Origin: Clostridiales bacterium
GTDB lineage: Bacteria; Bacillota; Clostridia; Oscillospirales; Ruminococcaceae
Direction of reading: 5' to 3'
Assembly (NCBI GenBank): GCA_019423685.1
Contig: JAHZAY010000008.1
Coordinates: 1 to 64,000, forward strand
DNA: 64,000 nt
Shown: in pieces, positions 32,375 through 41,265 of the stretch
Numbering within the stretch: the stretch's first letter is position 1
How the letters are laid out: each line of letters begins with the position of its first letter
Made by a program: the position numbers and the translations under genes
The notes under the pieces: generated by a model
Databases searched by the model: none
What the model saw: the letters and a program-made list of their open reading frames with translations, nothing else
What the model was told of the DNA's origin: nothing

Positions 32375-33256
32375 TTACAAATCGGCCCCCGCCCGAACCG
32401 CCTGTGCCCTGCCGTTTTGACAGTTTGCATCTCCCAGCAGGGCGTCCTCCAGCCAATACTCCCCCAGTGCAACCTGCCGTGCCCCGGTAAAGTGCAGCAC
32501 CTCTTTCAGCAGCACCAGCTGACAGAACACCTTTTGCGGCAGTACCGGCTGTGCCTTTTGCAAAGGGCCCAGCCAACACAGCGAGGGGTTTCGCATCAGC
32601 GCCATCAGCTGCTCCACCGCTTCCAGATCGAGCACTGCTGCGCCCTGCTGGGTCAGGCCGCACACCAGCAGCGAAAACCGGCGCACCCCGTCAAAGCCGC
32701 CCGCCGTCAGCCTGTCTCCCTGCGCCTGCGCCACCTGTGCGGCCTGAAGCGCACTGCGCACCGTCTGGCGCATCCGCTCCTCCTGAATCCGGTCGGGCAC
32801 CGGCCCGTCCTCTCGCTGCCAGAGCGCCCGCCAGCCTACCGGCAGGCTCACCTGCCCTTCCCGGCCGATCACCTGCACGCTGCAATCTTCGCCGAACAGC
32901 CCGCACCCATCGCCCAGCATTTTTTTGGCTGCGCGCGCCTGCTGGGCTCCTGCCACCGTGCCGATCTGCTGCCCCAGCACCGCCTCCAGTTCCTTTTTGC
33001 TGTCGGGAAAGTAGCGCAGCCAGCCAAACCCGCACAGCTGTACCTCTTCACAAAACAGCCTTTCTGCAAGCTTCCGGCACTGCTGCACCGCACAGCGCAG
33101 CTTCTCAAAATCGGGCTGCCCCTCCCGGGTGCAAAAATCCTCTTCCCACCCCTTGCGGTAGAGGCAGAAATCCGACCCCTGCCGGCGCTGCCCCACCACC
33201 AGGTGCAGCTGATCGGAGTAAAGCCCGATGCGGGCGGTGCGCAATTCGTCGTACAT
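32375..33256 (-). CDS. Degenerate Ppx/GppA-like protein
   Basis: A 293-residue protein that appears to be a diverged exopolyphosphatase/guanosine-pentaphosphatase homologue. The order of features fits: an N-terminal ...LHLVVGQ strand, AGAQQARAAKKMLGDG like the family's GEEEAxLxxxG, SLPVGW like the SxPxG segment, and C-terminal VALGEYWLEDALLG like VSxYGxREGYL. The catalytic glycine-rich loops (DIGSNS and DIGGxS) are absent: the second reads FGEDCS. It is probably inactive as a phosphatase. ATG 33256 follows GGGAGGA. It lies upstream of, and in the same orientation as, the pseudokinase gene. The family call is inferential. Confidence 0.5.
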   Translation of the reverse strand: MYDELRTARIGLYSDQLHLVVGQRRQGSDFCLYRKGWEEDFCTREGQPDFEKLRCAVQQCRKLAERLFCEEVQLCGFGWLRYFPDSKKELEAVLGQQIGTVAGAQQARAAKKMLGDGCGLFGEDCSVQVIGREGQVSLPVGWRALWQREDGPVPDRIQEERMRQTVRSALQAAQVAQAQGDRLTAGGFDGVRRFSLLVCGLTQQGAAVLDLEAVEQLMALMRNPSLCWLGPLQKAQPVLPQKVFCQLVLLKEVLHFTGARQVALGEYWLEDALLGDANCQNGRAQAVRAGADL

Positions 33257-33370
33257 AAAGATTCCTCCCAAGGCATTTTTTGATTCTATTTTGGGAGGCG
33301 GCACAAAATTTATGCGCCCGATTGCCCCTTTGACCCAAATGCTGCTCCCGCATCTTTGCCGCACATCCCC

Positions 33371-33400
33371 TTGAACCGCCCTTCCCGGCTGTGCTATCAT
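33371..33400 (+). promoter_or_regulatory. Promoter for the DUF4080 radical SAM gene
   Basis: TTGAAC, 18-bp spacer, TATCAT with TGC directly before the -10. Confidence 0.65.
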
Positions 33401-33437
33401 AAGAAAAGAGAAAAAGATCAAAAAAAGGAGCTGTGCT

Positions 33438-35186
33438 ATGATGAAAGTTCTCCTCGTTGCACTCAATTCCAAATATATCCACACCAACCTCGCCGTCCGG
33501 TCTCTGCGCGCCTTTGCCGCCGAGCGCGGCTACCCCAGCCAGATCGCCGAATACACCGTCAACCAGCACCTCCCCGACCTCATCGACGCCATCTACCGCC
33601 AGCACCCCGACGTGCTGCTGCTCTCCTGCTACATCTGGAACATCGAGATGGCCATGCAGCTGGCGCAGGAGTACCGACTGATCTGCCCCGACGTCAAAAT
33701 CCTCGCCGGAGGGCCGGAGATCAGCTACCACAGCGCCGACATGCTGCAAAAAAATCCTGCCCTCGACGGCATCCTCTGCGGGGAGGGCGAGCAGGCATAC
33801 CTCGAGTACCTGCAATATCTCAACTGCCAGCGCAGCATCGAGCAGGTACATTCGCTGGTCTGGCGCGACGGGGACCGGATTGTGGAAAATGCCCCCGCGC
33901 CCCTCTTGGATATGGCGCAGCTGCCCTTCCCCTACGACGACCTGGAGCAGCTGTCCAACCGCATCCTCTACTTTGAGTCGATCCGCGGCTGCCCCTTCCG
34001 GTGCAGCTACTGCCTCTCCTCGGTGGCCGGACGGGTGCGCTATCTGCCGCTGGAGCTGACCTTTGCGCGGCTGCAAAAGTTTTTGGACGCCAAGGTGCCG
34101 CAGGTCAAATTTGTTGACCGCACCTTCAACTGCTCCAAGGAGCATGCGATGGCCGTCTGGAAGTATCTGGCCGCACACGACAACGGCGTCACAAATTTCC
34201 ACTTCGAGCTGACCGCCCACCTCATCGACCGGGAGATGATCGACTTTCTCTCCACCTTGCGCCCGGGGCTGTTCCAATTTGAGATCGGCGTGCAGTCCAC
34301 CAACCCCGACACCATCCGCGAGATTCGCCGCACCACCGACACCGACAAGCTGCTCTCGATCTGCCGCCAGCTGGACGCGCCCAAAAATATCCACCTGCAC
34401 CTGGACCTCATCGCCGGACTGCCCTTTGAGGACCTGGCAAGCTTTCGCCGCAGCTTTGATACGGTGATGCAGATTCGCCCGCAGCAGATGCAGTTGGGCT
34501 TTTTAAAGGTGCTCAAGGGCTCCTATATGGAGCAGGCAGCGCCCTCCTACGGCCTGATTTACAGCCAGCGCCCGCCCTTCGAGGTCATCCGCACCAACTG
34601 GATCTCCTTCGACGAGCTGCTTTTGCTGCGCGACATGGAAAATGCCGTCGAGAGCTACTACAACAGCTGCCTGTTTCCCGCCGAGATCAGCTGGATGCTG
34701 GACGGGGAAAGCTCCGCTTTCGATTTCTTCATGGATCTGGGACAGTGGCTGGTACAGCGCGGGCTGCGCCTGCTGCCGCAGGGAGTGGAGGAGCGCAGCA
34801 CCAACTTGAAGGAATTTTTCCTCGAACGCCACCCCGAGCGCGCAGACCAGCTGCAGGTGCTGGGAGATCTGTGCCTGTTTGACCTGTGCCTGCACGCGCG
34901 CCCCAAAAAGATCCCCTGCTGGGCGGAGAACGGGCAAAACCAGCTCCATCAGGAGCAGATCCGCGCGCTGCTGCACAGCGACCAACAGCTGGGCGCACTG
35001 CTGCACGATCCGGTGCAGGGAGGCTCCAAGCAGCTAGTAAAGTCGCTGCACCTGCAATTTTTCTCCTTCGACCCGCTCACCCGGCAAAAAGGGCCGGTGG
35101 CACTGCTCTTTGACTACCGCCAAAGGGATCTGCTGGGCTATGCGCGGTTTGTCCGGGTGCAGGCTGAAGATTTCCTCCTAAAATAA
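33438..35186 (+). CDS. B12-binding domain radical SAM protein with DUF4080
   Basis: A 582-residue protein. The N-terminal ~150 residues form a cobalamin-binding-like domain (LLVALNSKYIHTNLAVRSL; DVKILAGGPEISYH; GILCGEGEQAYLEYL). The radical SAM core has RGCPFRCSYCLSS, with three cysteines for the [4Fe-4S] cluster and an unusual CPFRC spacing typical of the B12 group. The C-terminal third matches DUF4080. The substrate is unknown. Start ATG ATG follows AAAGGAG. Confidence 0.88.
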   Translation: MMKVLLVALNSKYIHTNLAVRSLRAFAAERGYPSQIAEYTVNQHLPDLIDAIYRQHPDVLLLSCYIWNIEMAMQLAQEYRLICPDVKILAGGPEISYHSADMLQKNPALDGILCGEGEQAYLEYLQYLNCQRSIEQVHSLVWRDGDRIVENAPAPLLDMAQLPFPYDDLEQLSNRILYFESIRGCPFRCSYCLSSVAGRVRYLPLELTFARLQKFLDAKVPQVKFVDRTFNCSKEHAMAVWKYLAAHDNGVTNFHFELTAHLIDREMIDFLSTLRPGLFQFEIGVQSTNPDTIREIRRTTDTDKLLSICRQLDAPKNIHLHLDLIAGLPFEDLASFRRSFDTVMQIRPQQMQLGFLKVLKGSYMEQAAPSYGLIYSQRPPFEVIRTNWISFDELLLLRDMENAVESYYNSCLFPAEISWMLDGESSAFDFFMDLGQWLVQRGLRLLPQGVEERSTNLKEFFLERHPERADQLQVLGDLCLFDLCLHARPKKIPCWAENGQNQLHQEQIRALLHSDQQLGALLHDPVQGGSKQLVKSLHLQFFSFDPLTRQKGPVALLFDYRQRDLLGYARFVRVQAEDFLLK

Positions 35187-35223
35187 TTTGTACTAATTTT
35201 TAAAACTTTTGTGCTATTTTCGT

Positions 35224-35549
35224 TTGTGTTTTTGAAAATGATATGGTATAATGATGGTGATTATAGCCTTTTATTAAACATTTTTAATAATATCATCTGC
35301 TATTCTAGCTAAATAAACTCTGCAAAACCGTGCAAGCTGATTAAAAATTTTCCTTTTCTTACCACTTTTTAGGGAGATCCCCACAGTTGCGTGCTGTAAG
35401 GAGGGACGATTCATTTTGCCGGGATTCACTTTAGAATGGCTTATGAAAATAAGGGGCTTTTTTTGGAAGTTTACACCATTTCATCAAATTTACTGTGGGA
35501 TACAGCAGTCTTATTCCACGATTTGATTCTTATAAAAACAGGAGGAATC
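35224..35549 (+). promoter_or_regulatory. Promoter and ~290-base leader of the DUF1015 gene
   Basis: An extended -10 TGGTATAAT at 35244-35252 with a poor -35 (TTGTGT) lies about 300 bases before ATG 35550. The leader is AT-rich and contains GGGAGATCCCC and ACAG...CTGT hairpins and a ribosome-binding-like AAGGAGG at 35398-35404 far from the gene start. I cannot match it to a riboswitch class I recognise. Confidence 0.5.
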
Positions 35550-36824
35550 ATGGCTGTGAATAATACCGGTTTTTCCAAAGGGGATATCCTGGTTCCAAAC
35601 GTCGAATGTATGCCTGCCTGGAGCGTCATCGCCTGCGACCAATACACATCCCAGCCGCAGTACTGGCGCGACGTGGAGAATTTTGTCAAGACAAAGCCTT
35701 CGACCCTGAATATGATCGTCCCGGAAATCAACTTCACCAGAGAGGATCTGGACCAGCGGATCTGCTCGGTCAACCGCGCTATGCGCACCTATCTGCGGCG
35801 GCACATGTTTTATGAGGTGCACGACTACATCTACACCCGCCGTGTGCTCAGCAGCGGCAAGGTGCGCTGCGGCATCGTAGGGGTGGTGGATCTGGAACAG
35901 TACGAGTTCCATCCCGGCTCTCAAACCACCGTGCGCGCCACCGAGGGCACCATCCAAAGCTTAATCGAGCCGCGCCTGGCGATCCGTGACCTGACCCCCA
36001 TCGAGGTGTCCCACACCATGCTGCTCATCGACGACCGGGAAAACGCCGTCTTTGGCCCCCTGGAACATCAGGTGGAGCAGATGCAGCCATTGTACTCCTT
36101 TGACCTGATGATGGACAGCGGCAGCATCAGCGGATATCTGGTCACACCGGAGCAGTCCGAGCGCATCGACAGCGCCCTCTCGAGCCTGGCGACGATGGAG
36201 CAGATGGAGAAAAAATACGGCATCACCGACAAGGGAATCTTTGTCTATGCGGTGGGCGACGGCAACAACTCGCTTGCCACCGCCAAACTGCATTATGAAA
36301 ACCTCAAGCGCACCCTCACCCCGCAGAAGCTCAAAAACCACCCCGCCCGCTACGCGCTGACCGAGATTGTCAACCTCAACGACCACTCGTTCGACTTTGA
36401 ACCGATCAACCGCGTGCTGTTCGGGGTCGACACCGCCAACTTCCTGCATCAGCTCAGCCGCACCCACCACATCTCCTATATGCCGCAGGAAGGTCAGCAG
36501 TATTTCGACTGCGTCATCGGCGACGAATCCAAACGCATCTGGATTGCAGACCCCTCCTCCAATGTGGTGACCGGAACGGTACAAAACTTTATCGACCACT
36601 ACATCCGGGAATTTTCCGGCAAGGTGGACTATGTCCACGGCGAAAACATTGTGCGCCAGCTGGCTATGCAGACCGACAATGTGGGCATCCTCTTCCCCTC
36701 CATCCCGAAGGAGTCGCTGTTTGAGACCATCCTGATCGACGGAATCCTGCCCAGAAAGACCTTCTCGATGGGAACAGCGGCGGACAAGCGCTTCTATCTG
36801 GAATGCCGCCGAATCAAGCCCTAA
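35550..36824 (+). CDS. DUF1015 family protein
   Basis: A 424-residue cytoplasmic protein of the DUF1015 family. Recognisable features are GDILVPN, VIACDQYTSQPQYW, the central MLLIDDREN, and the conserved VYAVGDGNNSLATAKLHYE, HPARYALTEIVNLND and KTFSMGTAADKRFYLE. The biochemical function of this family is not established. I chose ATG 35550 behind AGGAGGAATC; an in-frame extension to 35436 lacks a usable ribosome binding site and composition typical of the family. Confidence 0.88.
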   Translation: MAVNNTGFSKGDILVPNVECMPAWSVIACDQYTSQPQYWRDVENFVKTKPSTLNMIVPEINFTREDLDQRICSVNRAMRTYLRRHMFYEVHDYIYTRRVLSSGKVRCGIVGVVDLEQYEFHPGSQTTVRATEGTIQSLIEPRLAIRDLTPIEVSHTMLLIDDRENAVFGPLEHQVEQMQPLYSFDLMMDSGSISGYLVTPEQSERIDSALSSLATMEQMEKKYGITDKGIFVYAVGDGNNSLATAKLHYENLKRTLTPQKLKNHPARYALTEIVNLNDHSFDFEPINRVLFGVDTANFLHQLSRTHHISYMPQEGQQYFDCVIGDESKRIWIADPSSNVVTGTVQNFIDHYIREFSGKVDYVHGENIVRQLAMQTDNVGILFPSIPKESLFETILIDGILPRKTFSMGTAADKRFYLECRRIKP

Positions 36825-36870
36825 TCTTCCTTTTGGAAAACAAGCTCAAAAAAGCAAAAATGCCCTGATA

Positions 36871-36908
36871 AAAAGGGGGAGCCTTTACGGCTCCCCCTTC
36901 TTTTTTTA
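36871..36908. terminator. Terminator after DUF1015 gene
   Basis: Stem AAGGGGGAGCC / GGCTCCCCCTT with a five-base loop and a T-rich tail; bidirectional with the convergent radical SAM gene. Confidence 0.87.
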
Positions 36909-36926
36909 TCTTTTTTCCCAAAGGGC

Positions 36927-37844
36927 TTATGCAATTTTGTCGGTCGAGACGTCGTTGCTCTCCATCCGGTGCTCGTCGCCCAGGATGGCATAGACCGGCT
37001 CTTCCCCGCGGTGCGCCTCGATGGCGTCGTCCAGCACCTTGAGCATCTTTTCCCTGTCCTGTGGCAGTGTGCCGCGCACACGCACCTTGAGCATGTCGTG
37101 GAATCCGTCGTACACCAGTCCCGGGACATCCAGCAGCTCGATGAGGCGGCGATCCTCCACCATGTTGTCCAGCTCGCTGGCCGGGACAAAGCGCCCAGCA
37201 AGGTAGTCGCTGTACAGCGGCGCTCTGCGGTGCAAAAACAGCGAGAAGTTGGTGATCCGCTCCGGGCGGGTGCGGTTGAAAAATTCGGCTGTCTTTTCGG
37301 CATTTTCCAGCCCTCTGCCCTTGCCGGCGATGCCGCTCATGATGTGGGCGTTAAACACAAGGCCCGCGCGCTGCATCCGCTCAATCTGGGTGTAGGCCTG
37401 TTGCAGGTTGTGGTCCTTTTTGATAAAGGACAGCACATCGTCCAATCCGGTCTCGATGCCCAGATACAGCCGGCGCACTCCCGCATCGTACAGCTCCTTG
37501 AGCTGCTCGTCGGATTTGTGTGCAATGTTGGTGACGGTGGCGTCCATATTGACCATCTTGCAGTTTGGCAGATAGTGGTGAATCAGAGCGAGGATGTGCA
37601 GCAGGTGGTCGTTGGACATGCAAAACGCATTGCCGTCGCCCAGGAATACCTGTTCCGGATTGCCTCCGGCATCCCGCACGCGCTTGAGCTCGGCCTCCAC
37701 CTGTTCGATCGGAAGCTGTCTGTAGGTCAGATGCTTAAACAGGGTGCAAAAGGTGCAGCGGTTATAAGAACATCCCACCGCGACAGGCAACATAAACGAG
37801 GACCGTTCCATCGGCGGACGGCAGATTTGACCTTCATATTCCAT
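36927..37844 (-). CDS. Radical SAM protein (Elp3/HemN-like core), unknown substrate
   Basis: A 305-residue radical SAM protein. The cluster motif is GCSYNRCTFC near residues 24-33. FLGDGNAFCMS and YLGIETGLDDVL are later SAM-core motifs of the Elp3/MiaB-like superfamily. It has no additional iron-sulfur cluster domain at the C-terminus. ATG 37844 follows TAAAGGAGG. It is transcribed alone from 37904-37932. The reaction is unknown. Confidence 0.85.
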   Translation of the reverse strand: MEYEGQICRPPMERSSFMLPVAVGCSYNRCTFCTLFKHLTYRQLPIEQVEAELKRVRDAGGNPEQVFLGDGNAFCMSNDHLLHILALIHHYLPNCKMVNMDATVTNIAHKSDEQLKELYDAGVRRLYLGIETGLDDVLSFIKKDHNLQQAYTQIERMQRAGLVFNAHIMSGIAGKGRGLENAEKTAEFFNRTRPERITNFSLFLHRRAPLYSDYLAGRFVPASELDNMVEDRRLIELLDVPGLVYDGFHDMLKVRVRGTLPQDREKMLKVLDDAIEAHRGEEPVYAILGDEHRMESNDVSTDKIA

Positions 37845-37903
37845 ACAGAAACCTCCTTTAGAAAATTGCACAGGTTCTGGAAATCACTTTCCTCTTTGTA
37901 GAT

Positions 37904-37932
37904 ATTTTATCATGGAAAAGGGCCGATTACAA
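37904..37932 (-). promoter_or_regulatory. Promoter for the radical SAM gene
   Basis: Reverse-strand TTGTAA, 17-bp spacer, TAAAAT with TG upstream. Confidence 0.72.
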
Positions 37933-38059
37933 GATGAAAAGATGGATGAATTTTTAATTTTTACAACGAATCGCGCCCAGCCAAATTTTACAAGCGGTAT
38001 ATCTGCGCCGCCATCTTCCCAGACTACTGTCAAAGTAACGCTGATGGGATGGTGAATCT

Positions 38060-38833
38060 GTGTATAGCAACAAAGTCGAAATCTGCGGCGTCAACACCGC
38101 CAAACTTCCTGTACTCAAGGAGGAAGAAAAGATGCGCCTGCTCAAGCGCGCCCGAAGCGGAGACAAGCAGGCGCGAGAGGAGCTGATCTCCGGCAATCTG
38201 CGGCTGGTGCTCAGCGTCGTGCAGAAGTTTTCCAATCGAGGCGAAAACCTCGACGACCTCTTTCAGGTCGGCTGCATCGGGCTGATGAAGGCGATCGACA
38301 ACTTTAACCCCGACCTGGATGTGCGCTTTTCCACCTACGGTGTGCCGATGATTGTGGGGGAAATCCGGCGGTTTTTGCGCGACAACAACGCCATCCGCGT
38401 CAGCCGCTCGATGCGCGACACGGCCTACCGCGCCATGCAGGCAAAAGAGCAGTTCATCCACGAAAAGGGGCGCGAGCCCACCATCGTCGAGATTGCGCAG
38501 CGCCTTTGCTGCAAAAAGGAGGACGTCGTGCTGGCGCTCGAGTCGGTGGTCGACCCGGTGTCGCTGTACGAGCCGGTGTATTCGGACGGCGGCGACACCA
38601 TCTTTGTGATGGACCAGGTGGGCGACCACAGTGACGACCGCGACTGGCTGGAGGAGATCAGCCTGCGGGACGCCATCCGCTCGCTGGGGGAGCGGGAGAA
38701 AAAGATCCTCACCCTGCGCTTTCTTTCCGGTCAAACCCAAACCGAAGTTGCCCGCGAGATCGGCATCTCCCAGGCGCAGGTCTCCCGCTTGGAAAAGGGT
38801 GCACTCGAGAAAATAAAGGGCCAGCTGCGCTAA
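38060..38833 (+). CDS. sigG: Forespore sigma factor SigG
   Basis: A 257-residue sigma-70 family factor with the SigG-specific N-terminus YSNKVEICGVNTAKLPVL. Region 2 is NLRLVLSVVQKFSNRGENLDD...VRFSTYGVPMIVGEIRRFLRD, followed by region 3, and region 4 is TQTEVAREIGISQAQVSRLE. It drives late forespore gene expression. The start is GTG 38060 behind GGTGA. I could not convincingly place a SigF or SigG promoter in the 127 bases upstream. The usual upstream spoIIGA and sigE are not adjacent here. Confidence 0.95.
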   Translation: MYSNKVEICGVNTAKLPVLKEEEKMRLLKRARSGDKQAREELISGNLRLVLSVVQKFSNRGENLDDLFQVGCIGLMKAIDNFNPDLDVRFSTYGVPMIVGEIRRFLRDNNAIRVSRSMRDTAYRAMQAKEQFIHEKGREPTIVEIAQRLCCKKEDVVLALESVVDPVSLYEPVYSDGGDTIFVMDQVGDHSDDRDWLEEISLRDAIRSLGEREKKILTLRFLSGQTQTEVAREIGISQAQVSRLEKGALEKIKGQLR

Positions 38834-38924
38834 AATGCCCCTAATTTTGGCCTTTATTCCCCACTGAGGTTGTTTTTTGGGGCGCTGGTCGCGCTTTTTT
38901 TCAATCATTTAACAAAAATTTGCG

Positions 38925-38953
38925 TTGTATTTTTCCCCCTTAGGATTTATACT
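38925..38953 (+). promoter_or_regulatory. Promoter for phosphofructokinase
   Basis: TTGTAT, 17-bp spacer, TATACT, 65 bases before the ATG. Confidence 0.78.
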
Positions 38954-39018
38954 AGGAATATCAAGAGAAGATGGGTGAAAATTGACTTTTCCTTTACAAA
39001 AAACAGGGGGTATGTCTT

Positions 39019-40098
39019 ATGAAGATTGCGATGCTGACCAGCGGAGGAGATTGCCAGGGGCTCAACTCCGCATTGCGCGGCGTGGGAAAGGCGCTGTATA
39101 AAATGTTTGGAAAGGACGTCGACATCTACGGCATCCGCGACGGCTATCGCGGGCTGATCTACGGGGATATCCGCAAGATGGACCCTTCCAATTTTTCCGG
39201 CATCCTCACCCTTGGCGGCACCATCCTTGGCACCTCGCGCCAGCCGTTCAAGACCATGTGTCTGCCCATGCCGGAATTTGGGGGCAAGACCAAGCTGGAT
39301 ATGATGCTGGAAAACTGCCGCAAATATAAGTTTGACTGCCTGGTTGTGCTGGGCGGCAACGGCACCCACAAAACGGCAAATCTTTTGGCACAGCACGGGG
39401 TGAATGTTGTCAGCCTGCCCAAAACCATCGACAACGACCTCTGGGGCACCGATATGACCTTCGGCTTCCAGAGCGCGGTGGACATCGCCACCCACGTCAT
39501 CGACTGCATCCACACCACCGCCACCTCCCACGGCCGCGTCTTTATCGTCGAGGTCATGGGCCACAAGGTCGGATGGCTGACGCTGTACGCCGGCATCTCG
39601 GGCGGCGCAGACGTCATCCTGATCCCGGAGCTGCCGTACGATGTGGACAAGGTCTGCTCGGTGCTCAAAAAGCGCAAGATGCGCGGCAAACCCTTCTCCA
39701 TCCTGGCAGTGGCCGAAGGCGCCATCTCCAAGGAGGAGGCAAAGCTCTCCAAGAAGGAATTTAAAGCTGCCCGCGCCCAGATGAAGGAGCCTTCGGTCTC
39801 CTACCGCCTGGCCAACGAAATCGCAGAGCGCACCGGTCAGGAAATCCGCGTCACCATCCCCGGACACTTCCAGAGAGGCGGCTCGCCCTGCGCCTACGAC
39901 CGGATGCTCTCCACCCGCTTTGGCACTGCGGCGGCAGAGCTGATCGCGCAGAAAAAGTTCGGCTACATGGTCGCGCTGCGCAACAACCTCATCGTGCCGG
40001 TTCCTTTAAGCGAGGTGGCCGGCAAGCTCAAAACCGTCTCCCCGGACTGCGACGAGATCCGCGCCGCCCGCGACATGGGGATCTCTCTGGGCGATTAA
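39019..40098 (+). CDS. 6-phosphofructokinase family protein, phosphoryl donor uncertain
   Basis: A 359-residue PFK that phosphorylates fructose-6-phosphate in glycolysis. The nucleotide-binding start MLTSGGDCQGLN, the catalytic PKTIDND (134-140) and GHFQRGGSPCAYDR are present. The donor-defining region is mixed: GGNGT at 112-116 resembles the ATP-type GGDGS (Gly at the key position), while Lys135 in PKTIDND is typical of PPi-dependent enzymes (ATP-type has Gly). It therefore belongs to the mixed group where donor cannot be read from sequence. It has its own promoter and terminator. Confidence 0.92.
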   Translation: MKIAMLTSGGDCQGLNSALRGVGKALYKMFGKDVDIYGIRDGYRGLIYGDIRKMDPSNFSGILTLGGTILGTSRQPFKTMCLPMPEFGGKTKLDMMLENCRKYKFDCLVVLGGNGTHKTANLLAQHGVNVVSLPKTIDNDLWGTDMTFGFQSAVDIATHVIDCIHTTATSHGRVFIVEVMGHKVGWLTLYAGISGGADVILIPELPYDVDKVCSVLKKRKMRGKPFSILAVAEGAISKEEAKLSKKEFKAARAQMKEPSVSYRLANEIAERTGQEIRVTIPGHFQRGGSPCAYDRMLSTRFGTAAAELIAQKKFGYMVALRNNLIVPVPLSEVAGKLKTVSPDCDEIRAARDMGISLGD

Positions 40099-40120
40099 AT
40101 TCCCCTTGCTGCTGACCTAC

Positions 40121-40160
40121 AAAAAAGACGTCTGTTCTAAAAGAACAGACGTCTTTTTTT
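40121..40160 (+). terminator. Phosphofructokinase terminator
   Basis: Near-perfect stem AAAAGACGTCTGTTCT / AGAACAGACGTCTTTT with a T-run. Confidence 0.92.
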
Positions 40161-40232
40161 GCGGTTTCTTTGGCTGCGCTCCCGCCAGAGCCGGCGCAGC
40201 CTTTTAAGCTCCCATCCCGGCGCCTGTTTTCC

Positions 40233-40655
40233 CTATTCCTCCCGGTGTTCCCAGTCCGGCGTCTGGGCGTCCGGCACGCTGTCGATCTTGGGAGAATAGG
40301 GCTTGATGTCCAGCACCGGCGTGCCGTCGATGGCCTCGATTTTGTCGACCTCTACCCTGCCGGATGCAAAGTCGATCGCATGGACCTTCACCACCGACAG
40401 GGCAATCGGATTGGGCCGGTGCGGCGAGCGGGTGGAGAAGGTGCCCCTCTCCTTTTTGGGCCCGGTGTGGGGGATCTGCCGCACTGTGGCGCGGTCCTGC
40501 GGGTTGTCGCAGCCGTCAAACCACCACAACACGATCAGGTGGCTAAACTGCTGCAAGCCGTCCAGCCCCGGCGCATACCGCTCTTCCAGCTGCAAGAAGG
40601 CCCTGTCCCCCTTCCTTTCGACCTTTCCAATCGGATATACTGCAAACGACTGCAT
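40233..40655 (-). CDS. trmO: tRNA (m6t6A37) methyltransferase TrmO family
   Basis: A 140-residue TrmO/TsaA (UPF0066) protein that would N6-methylate t6A37 of some tRNAs using SAM. It begins QSFAVYPIGKVERK. The signature is GTFSTRSPHRPNPIALSVV near residue 77, with LDIKPYSPKID further on. ATG 40655 lies behind CAAAGGAGG and gives the single-domain length. It is monocistronic and faces the phosphofructokinase terminator. Confidence 0.93.
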   Translation of the reverse strand: MQSFAVYPIGKVERKGDRAFLQLEERYAPGLDGLQQFSHLIVLWWFDGCDNPQDRATVRQIPHTGPKKERGTFSTRSPHRPNPIALSVVKVHAIDFASGRVEVDKIEAIDGTPVLDIKPYSPKIDSVPDAQTPDWEHREE

Positions 40656-40688
40656 CCTATTCCTCCTTTGTTGCTGTACTTTTCTTTT

Positions 40689-40716
40689 ATTGTAGCAGAG
40701 TTTTGCACTTTGGCAA
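40689..40716 (-). promoter_or_regulatory. Promoter for trmO
   Basis: Reverse-strand TTGCCA, 16-bp spacer ending TGC, TACAAT. Confidence 0.7.
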
Positions 40717-40755
40717 TCCCCTTTTGTCTTTTGGCTTTCAAATTTTTTTGCATCA

Positions 40756-40784
40756 TTGCCTTTGTGTGCAAAGGGTGTTATAAT
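40756..40784 (+). promoter_or_regulatory. Promoter for the 40.8-42.1 kb operon
   Basis: TTGCCT, 17-bp spacer, TATAAT, 35 bases before ATG 40820. Confidence 0.82.
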
Positions 40785-40819
40785 TTTCTTAAATAGATCA
40801 AAATAAAGGAGTGTCTGCC

Positions 40820-41263
40820 ATGAAAAATACACAGCCGTTCGATTCCTACTCCTATCAGTGCGGGGTCATCGACGCCTTCAACGAGGTGGTCAAAGCTGGA
40901 GTCAAGCGCATCGCGCTCAGCCACCCCACCGATACCCTCGCCGCCTGCGAGGAGCTGCTGGGCTTTTCGGAAGAGATCTGCAAGCAGTATGGCAACCACT
41001 ACTACCTGGAAAAGGAACCGCTGCTCACCGATCTGTTCCCCGTCTCGATGAACAAGGGCAAATTTAACATCCTCTACTACCGCGACGAGCACGACATCCA
41101 GCTCTATCTTTCTCTAAAGGAAGAAAAGGCCAGATTGGTCGCGCAAAACGCCTATTGCGGCGAGGCCAGAAAGCGCATTGCCGTCGAATATGGCAAGCTG
41201 CTCTCCTACTCGGAGGAGGCCATCGAGCGGTATCTGCGCGAGAACAACGAAAAGGAGGACTAG
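40820..41263 (+). CDS. Conserved-looking protein of unknown function
   Basis: A 147-residue cytoplasmic protein. The N-terminal half has YSYQCGVIDAFNEVVKAGVKRIALSHPT, suggesting an alpha/beta segment. The C-terminal half is helical and charged. No catalytic motif or membrane segment is apparent, and I do not recognise a family. It is the first gene of an operon with two acetyltransferase-related genes; the next ATG lies three bases after its stop. Confidence 0.8.
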   Translation: MKNTQPFDSYSYQCGVIDAFNEVVKAGVKRIALSHPTDTLAACEELLGFSEEICKQYGNHYYLEKEPLLTDLFPVSMNKGKFNILYYRDEHDIQLYLSLKEEKARLVAQNAYCGEARKRIAVEYGKLLSYSEEAIERYLRENNEKED

Positions 41264-41265
41264 CG

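Noticed and set aside
30579..32420. 613-codon open frame on the plus strand
   Set aside because: Antisense to the pseudokinase, low-complexity Leu/His/Arg-rich translation and no ribosome binding site.
35436..35549. 38-residue N-terminal extension of the DUF1015 protein
   Set aside because: No ribosome binding site at 35436, whereas AGGAGG precedes ATG 35550.
37933..38059. SigF/SigG-type promoter before sigG
   Set aside because: A GTATA-like -35 is present near 37993 but no acceptable -10 at the required distance.
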